Assembly (NCBI GenBank): GCA_002342685.1
Contig: DDQN01000043.1
Location: forward strand, 54,470-115,710
Length of the DNA stretch: 61,241 bases
Direction: 5' to 3'
DNA from: Vibrio sp. UBA2441
GTDB lineage: Bacteria; Pseudomonadota; Gammaproteobacteria; Enterobacterales; Vibrionaceae
Both the position numbers and the translations under genes were made by a program. The notes below the pieces were generated by a model. That model was given only the letters and a program-made list of their open reading frames with translations. It made no database searches and was not told where the DNA came from. The first letter of the stretch is position 1. Every line of letters begins with the position of its first letter. Below, in pieces: positions 25,686 through 35,156 of the stretch.

Positions 25686-28600
25686 ATGACAACGTTTGAT
25701 TCATTAATTGCTCGCCGTGATTGGGAAAATCCACTGTCGTTTCAGATAAATCAGTTAGCGGCACACAGCCCGTTAAATTACTACGTCAGTCTGGAGCACG
25801 CATTAGGCAAGAAATACACTTCAAAAGTGAGTTTAAATGGTGATTGGCAATTTAAGCTGTTTGCCATGCCTGAGCTAGTGCCAGCTGAGTTTGTACAAAA
25901 TGACTATGACGATACGCAATGGTCATCTATTTGTGTTCCTAGCAACTGGCAGCTTCAAGGCGATGAAATTAATACAATGGAAGGCTCTCAAACGGGGCAA
26001 ATTGATCATCCCATTTACGCCAATATAAAGTACCCATTTAAGGTTAATCCACCCTTTGTGCCGCAAGATAACCCGACGGGCTGCTATCGAACTCAATTTG
26101 AGGTCAGCCAGGCAGAATTAAATAACCAAACCCGAATTATTTTTGATGGTGTTAATTCCGCATTTCACCTTTGGTGTAATGGTCAATGGGTTGGTTACTC
26201 ACAAGATAGCCGACTACCGGCAGAGTTCGACCTTTCACCGTATCTTGTGACGGGCAAAAACTCACTGGCAGTGATGGTATTGCGCTGGAGTGATGGCAGC
26301 TATCTGGAAGATCAGGATATGTGGTGGTTAAGCGGCATTTTTCGAGATGTCACTCTACTGTCAAAACCTAAATCGCATATCGCTGATGTATTTATCCAGC
26401 CTAAGTTGGATAGCTGTTTTCGAGATGCAGTAATAGACGCTGAAATAAGTCTGAAACAACCGGATGGTCATCAGGTGCAGATTCAGTTATTCGATGGCGT
26501 TACTCCTGTTACGGGCATAGCGTCCGCAGGCGTACAAAACAGAATTGTGGATGAAAAAGGTGGCTGGGATGACAAAGTATTTCTGTCTATGTCGATTAAA
26601 GAGCCAAAGCATTGGAGTGCTGAGAGTCCTTACCTTTACCGCTGTGTCGTTACATTAATAGATCAAGACAATAATATTGTTGATATAGAAGCTTATGATA
26701 TTGGTTTCCGCAATGTGGAAATTAAATCAGGGCTGCTTCTTCTTAATGGGAAACCATTGTTGATTAAAGGGGTTAATCGTCATGAGCACGATGAGTTCAA
26801 AGGGCATGCAATTGATGAAGAAGGAATGATTGCCGATATAAAATTGCTCAAGCAATCGAACTTTAATGCGGTACGGACAGCGCACTACCCTAACCATCCT
26901 CGTTGGTACGAACTTTGCGATGAGTATGGACTTTATCTGGTTGACGAAGCCAATATTGAGACCCATGGCATGTTCCCTATGGCGCGTTTATCTACTGACC
27001 CTCAATGGGCTGCGGCTTATATGATGCGCTTTACTAAGCTGGTGGAACGGGATAAAAACCATGCGAGCGTCATTATCTGGTCATTAGGTAATGAATCGGG
27101 ACAGGGTAGTAATCACAATGCGATGTATGCATGGGCAAAGGACCGAGACCCATCAAGGCCAATTCAATATGAAGGCGGTGGTGCTGACGGTACTGCGACC
27201 GACATTATATGTCCTATGTATGCACGGGTAGATGAAGACCAGCCTTTTCCTGCAGTACCCAAATGGTCGATTAAAAAATGGATTGGCATGCCAGACGAAG
27301 ACAGGCCGTTGATCTTATGTGAGTACGCCCATGCAATGGGGAACAGCTTAGGTAGCTTTAACAAATATTGGGATGCATTCAGACAATATCCAAGGCTACA
27401 AGGTGGGTTCATTTGGGACTGGGTTGATCAGGGGATCACCAAGAAAGACGAAAATGGACAGTCCTATTGGGGTTATGGTGGTGACTTTAATGACCTGCAA
27501 AATGATCGCCAATTTTGTATCAACGGCTTAGTCTTTCCCGACAGAACAGTGCATCCAAGTTTGTTTGAAGTGAAGTATTGTCAGCAGCCGTATCAATTCA
27601 TTCTTAGCTCAACAGAGCAAGACAAAGACGCGATGGTCTGGACACTGCAGGTAACGAATGAATATCTATTTCGAGCAAGTGGTTCTGACTCATTTATGTG
27701 GACATTACTTGAAGATGGAATGCCTGTTTCATTAGATTCATCCGTGCTAAATATTGCGCCAGACAGCAATAAAGAGTGGAAAATAAAATGCGATTACACC
27801 CTAAAGCCTGGATGTGATTATCAGTTAAATTTGGATGTCAAACTAACAGCAAATACGCCATGGGCACAGCTTGGTCATTTAGTGGCTACTGAACAGTTTA
27901 AGGTCAAAAATAAACAGAGTTTAGTTATTAAAAAGCCGACTAAGCTCAAAGAGACTATTGCAGTGTCGGAAGACGATCTGCAATGGGGTGTGGTCCTTGA
28001 TGAGCAGTCGTTCGTATGGAATAAAGTCAGTGGCGAGTTAGTCAGATGGACACAAGGTAATAAAGCCATACTTGCGGGGCCAGTTAAAGATAATTTTTAT
28101 CGTGCGCCATTGGACAATGATATTGGCACTAGCGAGGCGGACTTTGTTGACCCCAATGCCTGGATTACCCGTTGGGCAGAGGCAGGAGTAGGGCAGTGGA
28201 AAAAACAATGTCTGGATATGAATGTTCAGAGCGTCGGGCATGACGTTCTGGTGACTAGTCGCTTTGCTTACTATCACAGAGACGAGTTGGTTGCCATTAC
28301 CCGATGGAAGTACAAAGTCAGTGGTACTGGAGAGTTAATTTTAGATATTGATGTTGAACTTAGCGAACATTTGCCACCACTACCCCGCATTGGTATTGAA
28401 GCAGAATTAACACCGGAAATTGTACAAGGTGATATTGCATGGTACGGCCTAGGTCCGTTTGAGAATTACCCCGATCGTTTGTCTGCCGCCAGAGTAGGGT
28501 ATTTTCAACTGTCCATAGAGGAGATGTTTACCCCTTATATTTATCCGACAGACAATGGGCTGAGATGCAATAACCAGTTTTTAGAGGTGGGTTGTATTAA

Positions 28601-28826
28601 CGTCACTGGACAATTTCATTTCTCTATAGGGCAATATACTCAGGATGATTTAGCTAAAGCAAAACATCCAAATGAGTTGAAGAGTGAAAAAGAAAGTCTA
28701 TTTCTTCGTTTGGACCATAAACATATGGGAGCAGGTGGTGATGACTCATGGAGTCCTAGCGTGCATCGAGAGTTTTTGGTGGACGAGAGTCGATATAGTT
28801 ATCAAGTCGTATTGAAGGCTAAATAA
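25686..28826 (+). CDS. lacZ: Beta-galactosidase LacZ (GH2)
   Basis: This 1046-residue protein is the size of E. coli LacZ (1023). The domain order is a jelly-roll sugar-binding domain, an Ig-like domain, the TIM barrel, a second Ig-like domain and the Bgal_small_N domain. The acid/base glutamate is in LGNESGQGSN near residue 470 and the nucleophile in ILCEYAHAMGNS near residue 546, close to E461 and E537 of E. coli. It hydrolyses lactose and other beta-galactosides in the cytoplasm. No lactose permease of the LacY type is nearby; uptake is expected through the ABC importer upstream. Confidence 0.96.
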   Translation: MTTFDSLIARRDWENPLSFQINQLAAHSPLNYYVSLEHALGKKYTSKVSLNGDWQFKLFAMPELVPAEFVQNDYDDTQWSSICVPSNWQLQGDEINTMEGSQTGQIDHPIYANIKYPFKVNPPFVPQDNPTGCYRTQFEVSQAELNNQTRIIFDGVNSAFHLWCNGQWVGYSQDSRLPAEFDLSPYLVTGKNSLAVMVLRWSDGSYLEDQDMWWLSGIFRDVTLLSKPKSHIADVFIQPKLDSCFRDAVIDAEISLKQPDGHQVQIQLFDGVTPVTGIASAGVQNRIVDEKGGWDDKVFLSMSIKEPKHWSAESPYLYRCVVTLIDQDNNIVDIEAYDIGFRNVEIKSGLLLLNGKPLLIKGVNRHEHDEFKGHAIDEEGMIADIKLLKQSNFNAVRTAHYPNHPRWYELCDEYGLYLVDEANIETHGMFPMARLSTDPQWAAAYMMRFTKLVERDKNHASVIIWSLGNESGQGSNHNAMYAWAKDRDPSRPIQYEGGGADGTATDIICPMYARVDEDQPFPAVPKWSIKKWIGMPDEDRPLILCEYAHAMGNSLGSFNKYWDAFRQYPRLQGGFIWDWVDQGITKKDENGQSYWGYGGDFNDLQNDRQFCINGLVFPDRTVHPSLFEVKYCQQPYQFILSSTEQDKDAMVWTLQVTNEYLFRASGSDSFMWTLLEDGMPVSLDSSVLNIAPDSNKEWKIKCDYTLKPGCDYQLNLDVKLTANTPWAQLGHLVATEQFKVKNKQSLVIKKPTKLKETIAVSEDDLQWGVVLDEQSFVWNKVSGELVRWTQGNKAILAGPVKDNFYRAPLDNDIGTSEADFVDPNAWITRWAEAGVGQWKKQCLDMNVQSVGHDVLVTSRFAYYHRDELVAITRWKYKVSGTGELILDIDVELSEHLPPLPRIGIEAELTPEIVQGDIAWYGLGPFENYPDRLSAARVGYFQLSIEEMFTPYIYPTDNGLRCNNQFLEVGCINVTGQFHFSIGQYTQDDLAKAKHPNELKSEKESLFLRLDHKHMGAGGDDSWSPSVHREFLVDESRYSYQVVLKAK

Positions 28827-28830
28827 GCCT

Positions 28831-28869
28831 TGCGTGCAAACTGTACGTTTACCGTATGGTTTGCACGCA
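28831..28869 (+). terminator. Long hairpin at the 3' end of lacZ
   Basis: The arms 28831-28847 and 28853-28869 pair over 17 bases (perfect for TGCGTGCAAAC / GTTTGCACGCA, then two G-U wobbles and four pairs) around a five-base loop. No U-run follows, so it may act as a transcript-end stabiliser or a terminator needing help. Confidence 0.6.
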
Positions 28870-29003
28870 CAATTTGACTGGAATAGGGCAATATAATTAC
28901 ATTTTCCAGGTTTAATTTATTTTAATTTTTATGTAAATAAATGGATTTTGGTTTTATCTGTTGTTTTTAATATTGTTTTTCTGATATTCGTATTTTTCTT
29001 GCT

Positions 29004-29021
29004 TGTGGAAACGTTTACACA
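29004..29021. promoter_or_regulatory. GalR-type operator before galE
   Basis: TGTGGAAACGTTTACACA is a palindrome with 8 of 9 half-site positions symmetric. It sits in the galE promoter region and matches the sites at 20049 and 35157. Confidence 0.82.
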
Positions 29022-29023
29022 AA

Positions 29024-29039
29024 TTTGATTTTGATCACA
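29024..29039. promoter_or_regulatory. CRP-like site before galE
   Basis: TTTGA-N6-TCACA matches the CRP consensus TGTGA-N6-TCACA at nine of ten positions. It begins two bases after the GalR-type operator, an arrangement fitting catabolite control of the gal operon. Confidence 0.6.
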
Positions 29040-29140
29040 GCATAAGTAATCGATAGACTCTACACTTCATACAAGTTCTATTAATGAACATTGATAAGTT
29101 TAATTTATCTGCGTTGGAAATACGCAAAAGAGAGGCGATT

Positions 29141-30151
29141 GTGAAAGTACTGGTTACTGGTGGATTGGGTTATATCGGAAGTCACACGTGTGTTCAAATG
29201 CTTGAAGCGGGCATGGAGCCCATAATTCTGGACAATCTATGCAATAGTAAATTAGCCGTTTTAGATAGAATTGAAGCTTTAACCAAAGTGCGTCCGGTAT
29301 TTTATCAAGGAGATATCCGAGATGAGCCACTTCTGGATCGTATTTTCACTGAACATGAAATCTCTTCAGTTATCCATTTTGCTGGGTTAAAGGCTGTTGG
29401 TGAATCAGTTAGTAAACCGCTCGAGTACTATGACAACAATGTGAATGGTTCTCTTGTTTTAACCCGTGCAATGCGCACCGCTGGTGTAAAGAGTATTGTC
29501 TTTAGTTCGTCAGCAACGGTTTATGGTGACCCTCAGGTAGTCCCAATTACCGAAGACTCACCCGTTGGGGCTACTACCAATCCATATGGACGCAGCAAAT
29601 ACATGGTCGAAGGTGTGTTGTCGGATTTCTTTGACTCACAGCCAGACTGGAGCATAACTTTGCTTCGCTACTTTAACCCGGTTGGGGCTCATCCTTCAGG
29701 TAGCATGGGTGAAGACCCTCAAGGTATTCCAAATAACCTCATGCCTTTCATTGCGCAAGTTGCTGTTGGTCGACGAGAAAAACTGTCTGTTTTTGGAAAC
29801 GATTACCCTACTCCTGATGGCACTGGAGTACGTGATTATATCCATGTCATGGATTTGGCCGATGGTCATATTGCTGCGCTTAACAAGGTCGGATCAAAGT
29901 CAGGGTTGCACGTATATAACTTAGGCACGGGTAATGGTTCCAGCGTACTTGAGATGGTTGATGCATTTGCAAAGTCAAGTGGACAGCCTGTTGCTTATGA
30001 ACTCTGTCCTCGTCGTCCTGGTGACATTGCTGAATGTTGGGCCAGCACTGCGAAGGCTGAAAAAGATTTAGGCTGGAAGGCCAAGCGCACGATTAAAGAG
30101 ATGACTGCGGATACATGGAATTGGCAGTCGAAAAACCCGAAAGGGTATTAA
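29141..30151 (+). CDS. galE: UDP-glucose 4-epimerase GalE
   Basis: This 336-residue enzyme interconverts UDP-galactose and UDP-glucose in the Leloir pathway. It has the Rossmann dinucleotide motif GGLGYIGSH at the N-terminus, the catalytic serine in SSSATVYG and YxxxK in YGRSKYMVE. A GTG start at 29141 with AGAGG five bases upstream gives the expected N-terminus (KVLVTGGLGYIG) and a length matching E. coli GalE (338). The frame is open back to an ATG at 29084, but those 19 residues are not family-like. It is the first gene of galE-galT-galK-galM. Confidence 0.96.
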   Translation: MKVLVTGGLGYIGSHTCVQMLEAGMEPIILDNLCNSKLAVLDRIEALTKVRPVFYQGDIRDEPLLDRIFTEHEISSVIHFAGLKAVGESVSKPLEYYDNNVNGSLVLTRAMRTAGVKSIVFSSSATVYGDPQVVPITEDSPVGATTNPYGRSKYMVEGVLSDFFDSQPDWSITLLRYFNPVGAHPSGSMGEDPQGIPNNLMPFIAQVAVGRREKLSVFGNDYPTPDGTGVRDYIHVMDLADGHIAALNKVGSKSGLHVYNLGTGNGSSVLEMVDAFAKSSGQPVAYELCPRRPGDIAECWASTAKAEKDLGWKAKRTIKEMTADTWNWQSKNPKGY

Positions 30152-30207
30152 GCAATTTCTATTTAGGTGCCTCTGTTGGGCACCTGTTTATAGCATTGAG
30201 AGCCTGT

Positions 30208-31263
30208 ATGTCTAATATAAAATTTAACCCAGTGGATCATCCACACCGTCGTTACAACCCGCTTACTGAGCAGTGGATTCTAGTTTCACCACACAGGGCA
30301 AAACGCCCTTGGAGTGGTCAGGACGAAAAACCAGCAACAGAGCAGTTACCTAAATATGATGAGAATTGCTTTCTTTGTGCTGGCAATACTCGTATATCCG
30401 GTGATAAGAACCCGGACTATCAAGGTACCTATGTATTTGGCAATGATTTTGCCGCTTTGATGGTGGATTCCCCAGATGCTCCCGAATCTGAAAACCCGTT
30501 GTTTAAAACTCAAGGTGTTCGTGGGTTGAGCCGAGTTATTTGTTTCTCTCCTGATCACAGCAAAACGCTGCCAGAACTCCCTGTAGATAAAATCAGAGGC
30601 GTGATAGATACATGGGATGAGCAGATAGAAGAGCTGGGTAAAGATTATTTATGGGTACAAGCCTTTGAAAATAAGGGTGAAACTATGGGGTGTTCTCAAC
30701 CGCACCCACACGGTCAGATTTGGGCTAATAGTTTTTTACCAAATGAAATTGAACGCAAAGAGCAAAGCTTAAAAGCGTATTACCAGAAATATGGTAGTAA
30801 TTTATTAGTCGATTATGTTCAGGCTGAACTGAAAGATGGTGAGCGCACTGTTGTAGAAACAGAACACTGGATTGCGGTCGTACCTTATTGGGCTGCATGG
30901 CCATTTGAAACGATGCTGCTTCCTAAAGCTCATATTCGCCGAATGAGTGAACTGTCAGATGAGCAGAGAGATGATCTCGCCTTGGCGATGAAAAAGCTAA
31001 CCAGTCGTTACGATAATTTATTTCAGTGTTCATTTCCTTATTCTATGGGATGGCATTATGCGCCTTTCTTTGAACAGGGTACGGATATAGAACACTGGCA
31101 ACTTCATGCAATCTTTTACCCTCCATTATTACGATCTGCAAGCGTACGAAAATTTATGGTGGGCTACGAAATGTTGGCAGAGTCTCAACGAGACCTGACT
31201 GCTGAACAAGCGGCACAAAAACTCCGTGAGCTTAGCGATATCCACTACAAAGAGCAGAAGTAA
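30208..31263 (+). CDS. galT: Galactose-1-phosphate uridylyltransferase GalT
   Basis: This 351-residue class I enzyme transfers UMP from UDP-glucose to galactose-1-phosphate. The active-site HPHGQIWA motif with the nucleophilic histidine is present near residue 165, as are the N-terminal CFLCAGN metal-binding cysteines and the C-terminal HYAPFF and HWQLHAIFYPPLLRS segments. The ATG at 30208 gives a length close to E. coli GalT (348). An open frame from 30115 would overlap galE and lacks family similarity. Confidence 0.96.
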   Translation: MSNIKFNPVDHPHRRYNPLTEQWILVSPHRAKRPWSGQDEKPATEQLPKYDENCFLCAGNTRISGDKNPDYQGTYVFGNDFAALMVDSPDAPESENPLFKTQGVRGLSRVICFSPDHSKTLPELPVDKIRGVIDTWDEQIEELGKDYLWVQAFENKGETMGCSQPHPHGQIWANSFLPNEIERKEQSLKAYYQKYGSNLLVDYVQAELKDGERTVVETEHWIAVVPYWAAWPFETMLLPKAHIRRMSELSDEQRDDLALAMKKLTSRYDNLFQCSFPYSMGWHYAPFFEQGTDIEHWQLHAIFYPPLLRSASVRKFMVGYEMLAESQRDLTAEQAAQKLRELSDIHYKEQK

Positions 31264-31326
31264 ACCTATTGATGACTTGTCGTAATCATACGATGAGTTA
31301 AGTAAAAAAATAGAAGAGAAATTATT

Positions 31327-32493
31327 ATGACAATGTTATATGACAGTGTATTAACTGCGTTTAGTCAGGTATTTAGTTATCAGGCAACTCATGCTATTCA
31401 GGCGCCGGGCAGAGTAAATATTATCGGTGAACATACCGATTACAATGATGGGTTTGTTTTACCATGTGCAATCAATTATCAAACAATGGTCGCAGCTTCT
31501 AAGCGAAAAGATAATATTGTTCGGGTAGTTTCCGTTGATTATGGCAATGAAGTTGACGAATTTGATATAACTAAGCCAATAGAATTTCAAGAAAATAAAA
31601 TGTGGGCTAACTACATTAGAGGGGTGGTAAAGTGCCTTCTTGAACGAGGTTATCAGTTTGGCGGCGCTGATATTTCAGTAAGCGGGAATGTACCTCAGGG
31701 CGCAGGGTTAAGCTCCTCGGCAGCACTAGAAGTGGTTATTGGTCAAACTTTTAAAGAGCTCTATGACTTAGATATTTCTCAAGCCGAAATCGCCCTTAAC
31801 GGTCAGCAAGCTGAAAATGAATTTGTTGGTTGTAACTGCGGCATTATGGATCAATTGATCTCTGCAGAAGGGAAAGAGAATCACGCACTGCTTATTGATT
31901 GTCGTTCTTTGGAAACAACCCCAGTTTCCATGCCTGAAAATATGGCTATTGTTATCATCAACTCCAATAAGAAACGTGGGTTGGTTGATAGCGAATACAA
32001 TACTCGCCGTGAACAATGTGAAGAAGCGGCCAGAATACTTGGTGTAAAAGCACTGAGAGACGTTACAATAGAGCAGTTTAATACTCGATGCTCAGAACTG
32101 ACCGACGTTGTCGCAAGACGCGCTCGCCACGTTATCACTGAAAATGACCGTACTGAAAATGCAGCAAAAGCATTAATGGATGGTGATTTAACGCGCATGG
32201 GCGAGTTAATGGAAGAATCGCACAGCTCTATGCGTGATGATTTCGAAATTACGGTAAAAGAAGTCGACACACTGGTCGATATCGTGAAAGACGTTATTGG
32301 CGATAAAGGCGGTGTTCGTATGACTGGTGGCGGCTTTGGTGGCTGTATTGTTGCGTTGGTACCACCTGTACTGGTTGATGATATTAAAGTAGCCGTAGAA
32401 GCCAACTATGAAGCAGCTACGGGACTTAAAGAGTCGATTTATGTTTGCCAGGCAAAAGATGGTTCAGGGTTAGCAAGCAATAGTAATGACTAA
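31327..32493 (+). CDS. galK: Galactokinase GalK
   Basis: This 388-residue GHMP kinase phosphorylates galactose at C1. It has the galactokinase signature GRVNIIGEHTDYNDGFVLP near residue 28-46, the GHMP glycine/serine loop GNVPQGAGLSSSAALEV, the catalytic aspartate region CGIMDQLIS and the C-terminal MTGGGFGGCIVAL. The start ATG has AGAAGAGAAA upstream. It is the third gene of the gal operon, 63 bases after galT. Confidence 0.97.
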   Translation: MTMLYDSVLTAFSQVFSYQATHAIQAPGRVNIIGEHTDYNDGFVLPCAINYQTMVAASKRKDNIVRVVSVDYGNEVDEFDITKPIEFQENKMWANYIRGVVKCLLERGYQFGGADISVSGNVPQGAGLSSSAALEVVIGQTFKELYDLDISQAEIALNGQQAENEFVGCNCGIMDQLISAEGKENHALLIDCRSLETTPVSMPENMAIVIINSNKKRGLVDSEYNTRREQCEEAARILGVKALRDVTIEQFNTRCSELTDVVARRARHVITENDRTENAAKALMDGDLTRMGELMEESHSSMRDDFEITVKEVDTLVDIVKDVIGDKGGVRMTGGGFGGCIVALVPPVLVDDIKVAVEANYEAATGLKESIYVCQAKDGSGLASNSND

Positions 32494-32541
32494 CTAAGCG
32501 GAAAAGTAACTGGCATTGCTCAATATAATAAGGGAATAATT

Positions 32542-33597
32542 GTGGCGGGAAATCTGCTTGATAGCATGACGAAAGAGGCAGCCTTTGATGGGCTGCCAGC
32601 GAACGTAGTCAAACTGGAAAACCAATCTGGTATGTCTATTACATTGATGGACATTGGGGCGACTTGGCTTAGTTGCACGCTTTCGGTTAAGAGTGAGGAA
32701 AGGGAAGTCTTGCTTGGTACGTCTACCATGTCTGACTTTAAGAAAATGTCAGGATATATGGGGGTTACGGCTGGACGGTTTGCTAACAGAATTGCTAAAG
32801 GGCAATTTGAAATAAATGGTCAATCGCATCAGTTACTTGTTAATCAAGCAGGAAATACGCTCCATGGCGGGCCAGAAGGGTTTAACGCGCGCCGATGGGA
32901 TGTAATTTCGCAGAGCGACAGTCACGTTCAATTTGGGCTATTGTCAGAAGACGGTGATCAGGGTTTTCCCGGTAATCTGAATGCTTTTGTCCGATATGAG
33001 CTGTCTGCTGACAATGAAGTTGTGATTAGCTATAAGGCTTCAACAGATCAATCGACCCCCGTTAACTTAACCAATCATGCCTATTTTAATTTGATGGGAG
33101 AAGGTTCGGGCGTTTCATGCAAATCTTTTTCTTTACAGATGAATGCAGAGCAATACCTACCAACCGACAATGTCGGCATCCCATTGGGGCAATTAGCTTA
33201 TGTTGAAAACACCAGTTTCGATTTTCGTCAGCGCAAGCAAGTAGACAGTGATTTTTTGAGTGATGAGCAACAAAAAAATGCCAATGGCTATGATCATTCA
33301 TTTTATCTAAACCCTGAATGCAAAGATGGCGCTTGTGCTGCGGTTGTTAGTACCTTAGATGATAGTGTTACGATGAAGGTTTACACGGATAAGCCCGCTA
33401 TTCAGCTGTATACAGGTAATTGGCTGAGTGGAGAACCGAGTCGAACTAGTGGCGAATATCAAAGCTATGCGGGCATCGCTTTAGAAACACAGTTTCTACC
33501 GGACTCCCCCAATCACCCTGAGTGGGAGCAAGAGAGCTGTATCTTAAAGCCAGATGAAGAATATCGATACCAAACTAAGTATCAATTTGAGTATTAA
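32542..33597 (+). CDS. galM: Aldose 1-epimerase (galactose mutarotase) GalM
   Basis: This 351-residue enzyme interconverts the anomers of galactose, feeding alpha-galactose from LacZ and GalA activity to GalK. Family motifs are GVTAGRFANRIAKGQF, NTLHGGPEGFNARRW, the VNLTNHAYFNL histidine and the C-terminal GIALETQFLPDSPNHPE with the catalytic glutamate. The start is GTG at 32542 preceded by AAGGG. It is the last gene of the gal operon and ends at a bidirectional hairpin shared with the converging gene. Confidence 0.96.
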   Translation: MAGNLLDSMTKEAAFDGLPANVVKLENQSGMSITLMDIGATWLSCTLSVKSEEREVLLGTSTMSDFKKMSGYMGVTAGRFANRIAKGQFEINGQSHQLLVNQAGNTLHGGPEGFNARRWDVISQSDSHVQFGLLSEDGDQGFPGNLNAFVRYELSADNEVVISYKASTDQSTPVNLTNHAYFNLMGEGSGVSCKSFSLQMNAEQYLPTDNVGIPLGQLAYVENTSFDFRQRKQVDSDFLSDEQQKNANGYDHSFYLNPECKDGACAAVVSTLDDSVTMKVYTDKPAIQLYTGNWLSGEPSRTSGEYQSYAGIALETQFLPDSPNHPEWEQESCILKPDEEYRYQTKYQFEY

Positions 33598-33600
33598 GCG

Positions 33601-33629
33601 AAAGTTGAGGGGGTAATGCCCCTAACTTT
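33601..33629. terminator. Terminator hairpin after galM
   Basis: AAAGTT plus AGGGG (33601-33612, one bulged G) pairs with CCCCT plus AACTTT (33619-33629), with a six-base loop, followed by ACTTTTC. It lies between the converging galM and the cysteine-rich gene and overlaps the stop codon of the latter. Confidence 0.75.
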
Positions 33630-34041
33630 ACTTTTCAGGTTGCGGTAACATCTTAATTTCTCGAATCTTTCGCCGCTTACTGTATTCGCTATCTTTGCTG
33701 TTAATTTGGACAACATGAGTCATTGCTAATTTTGCCGCCATTTCTACATAGCCTCGACACCCGCATTCGCTTTGTTTTATATCAGAGCACTTGATTGAAC
33801 CCGTTTTTTGCTCAAACTTTTGCGAGACTAATGCAGATGCTTCTCCTTCGCCTAATATTATTTGAGCCGCATAGAGTGCACCACAGACACCTTTTGGCGC
33901 TCTTCCCCCTCCAGCTACCGTTGCTGAACGAATAGTCAATTCAGACATGCCGGATTCAGGTTGAAACGCTTTTAGTACAGCCTGTGCACAGTTGTAGCCT
34001 TCCTTGCCATGAAAAAAATGTGCTGCCAGCTTAGCTTTCAT
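33628..34041 (-). CDS. C_GCAxxG_C_C family cysteine-rich protein coupled to galR
   Basis: This 137-residue protein has the cysteine spacing of the C_GCAxxG_C_C family (putative redox or metal-binding proteins): YNCAQAV near residue 17, KGVCGALYAAQ near 55, a lone cysteine in IKCSDI, and CGCRGYVE near 95. The function of the family is not established. Its ATG shares one base with the galR stop (TAATG), so it is translated with the repressor. Why it is tied to galactose control is unknown. Confidence 0.8.
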   Translation of the reverse strand: MKAKLAAHFFHGKEGYNCAQAVLKAFQPESGMSELTIRSATVAGGGRAPKGVCGALYAAQIILGEGEASALVSQKFEQKTGSIKCSDIKQSECGCRGYVEMAAKLAMTHVVQINSKDSEYSKRRKIREIKMLPQPEK

Positions 34042-35042
34042 TACATCCTCTTTTCTACGGATTCTCTTCTGACAATAGTTGGAGAGAAGCGATTAGCACC
34101 TTGTTCTACTTCAGTACCTTTAGCTAAAGCGAGCGAAAGTTTAGCGGCTTTCTCTGCCATTAACTGAATTGGGTAGCGAATGGTGGTTAACTTTGGATGA
34201 ACATAACGGGAGATCAATCCATCATCAAAGCCGACAATAGACATTTCCTGAGGTATTTTTATTCCATTTTCTTCGAAGACAGAGACGGCTCCTGCTGCCA
34301 TATAGTCGTTATAAGCGACAACTGCAGTAAAGGGAACAGACTTTGTTAGTAAATTCGTGGCTGCATATTCACCACCATCACTGTTAGGCTCAGCATATTC
34401 AATAAAGCTATTAGGTGCTTCTAACCCATTATCTCGCATGGCGGCTCGATATCCATCGATGCGCTCGTCGGCATCCTCAATTTCATGTGAAGAGGCGATG
34501 CAGGCGATACGTTTATGACCATGACGAATAAGAAATTCTGTAGCGAGATAGGAGCCTTTATGGTTATCAAGCGAAATACATCTGTCGGCTATTTCTGCGA
34601 TATGGCGGTTAACGATTACCATACCTTTTACTTCGTTAGCAAAGCCTAATAACTCTTCGTCGGAGAGGCTTTTTGCATGGATTATCAGAGACTCGCAACG
34701 GCTGTTTATCAGCAGTTCAATGGATTCTTTTTCCAATTTATGATCATGGTAGCCATTGCAAATAAGGATGTGCTTGCCATGTGCCTGAGCAATGGTATCA
34801 ATCGCTTTTACCATAGTACCAAAAAAGGGATCCGATACATCTGAAACCAAGACACCCACAGTATTGGTGCTTTGATTGACCAGCGCGCGAGCATTTGCAT
34901 TAGGGCGATAACCCAGCTTACTCATGGCTTTCTGTACTACTTCTACCGAGGTAGCACTGGCCTTTGGAGATTTATTTATCACTCGTGAAACGGTGGCGAC
35001 TGAAACGCCAGCTTCTTTTGCTACATCTTTTATTGTTGCCAT
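34041..35042 (-). CDS. galR: GalR-like LacI-family repressor
   Basis: This 333-residue protein begins MATIKDVAKEAGVSVATVSR, the helix-turn-helix of LacI/GalR proteins, followed by the hinge region NANARALVNQ and a periplasmic-binding-protein-like ligand domain with VGVLVSDVSDPFFGTMVKA. The sequence tracks E. coli GalR/GalS closely along its whole length (for example VSIVGFDDGLISRYVHPKLTTIRYPI-like end). It should bind galactose or a galactoside and control the three AAACGTTT palindromes in this window, including one upstream of its own gene. Confidence 0.93.
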   Translation of the reverse strand: MATIKDVAKEAGVSVATVSRVINKSPKASATSVEVVQKAMSKLGYRPNANARALVNQSTNTVGVLVSDVSDPFFGTMVKAIDTIAQAHGKHILICNGYHDHKLEKESIELLINSRCESLIIHAKSLSDEELLGFANEVKGMVIVNRHIAEIADRCISLDNHKGSYLATEFLIRHGHKRIACIASSHEIEDADERIDGYRAAMRDNGLEAPNSFIEYAEPNSDGGEYAATNLLTKSVPFTAVVAYNDYMAAGAVSVFEENGIKIPQEMSIVGFDDGLISRYVHPKLTTIRYPIQLMAEKAAKLSLALAKGTEVEQGANRFSPTIVRRESVEKRM

Positions 35043-35156
35043 AATTACCTCATCGGAACGCCCTCCTATTTAACTATGTCGGTGAGGCTAACGCAATGAG
35101 CTGTATCTCAAATAACGGAAATACATCTAACTTGTTGTTTATTAGGGATTTGCTCT

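Larger units (their letters stand above)
28827..29140. other. Intergenic region lacZ-galE
   Basis: This gap of 314 bases has no gene. It holds the long hairpin after lacZ (28831-28869), an AT-rich stretch, the GalR-type operator (29004-29021), a CRP-like site (29024-29039) and the leader of galE. An in-frame ATG at 29084 precedes the preferred galE start but has no family support. Confidence 0.6.

Noticed and set aside
31881..32405. Frame of 174 codons antisense to galK
   Set aside because: It lies entirely inside galK, is rich in serine and threonine and has no recognisable motif; it is a shadow of the real gene.
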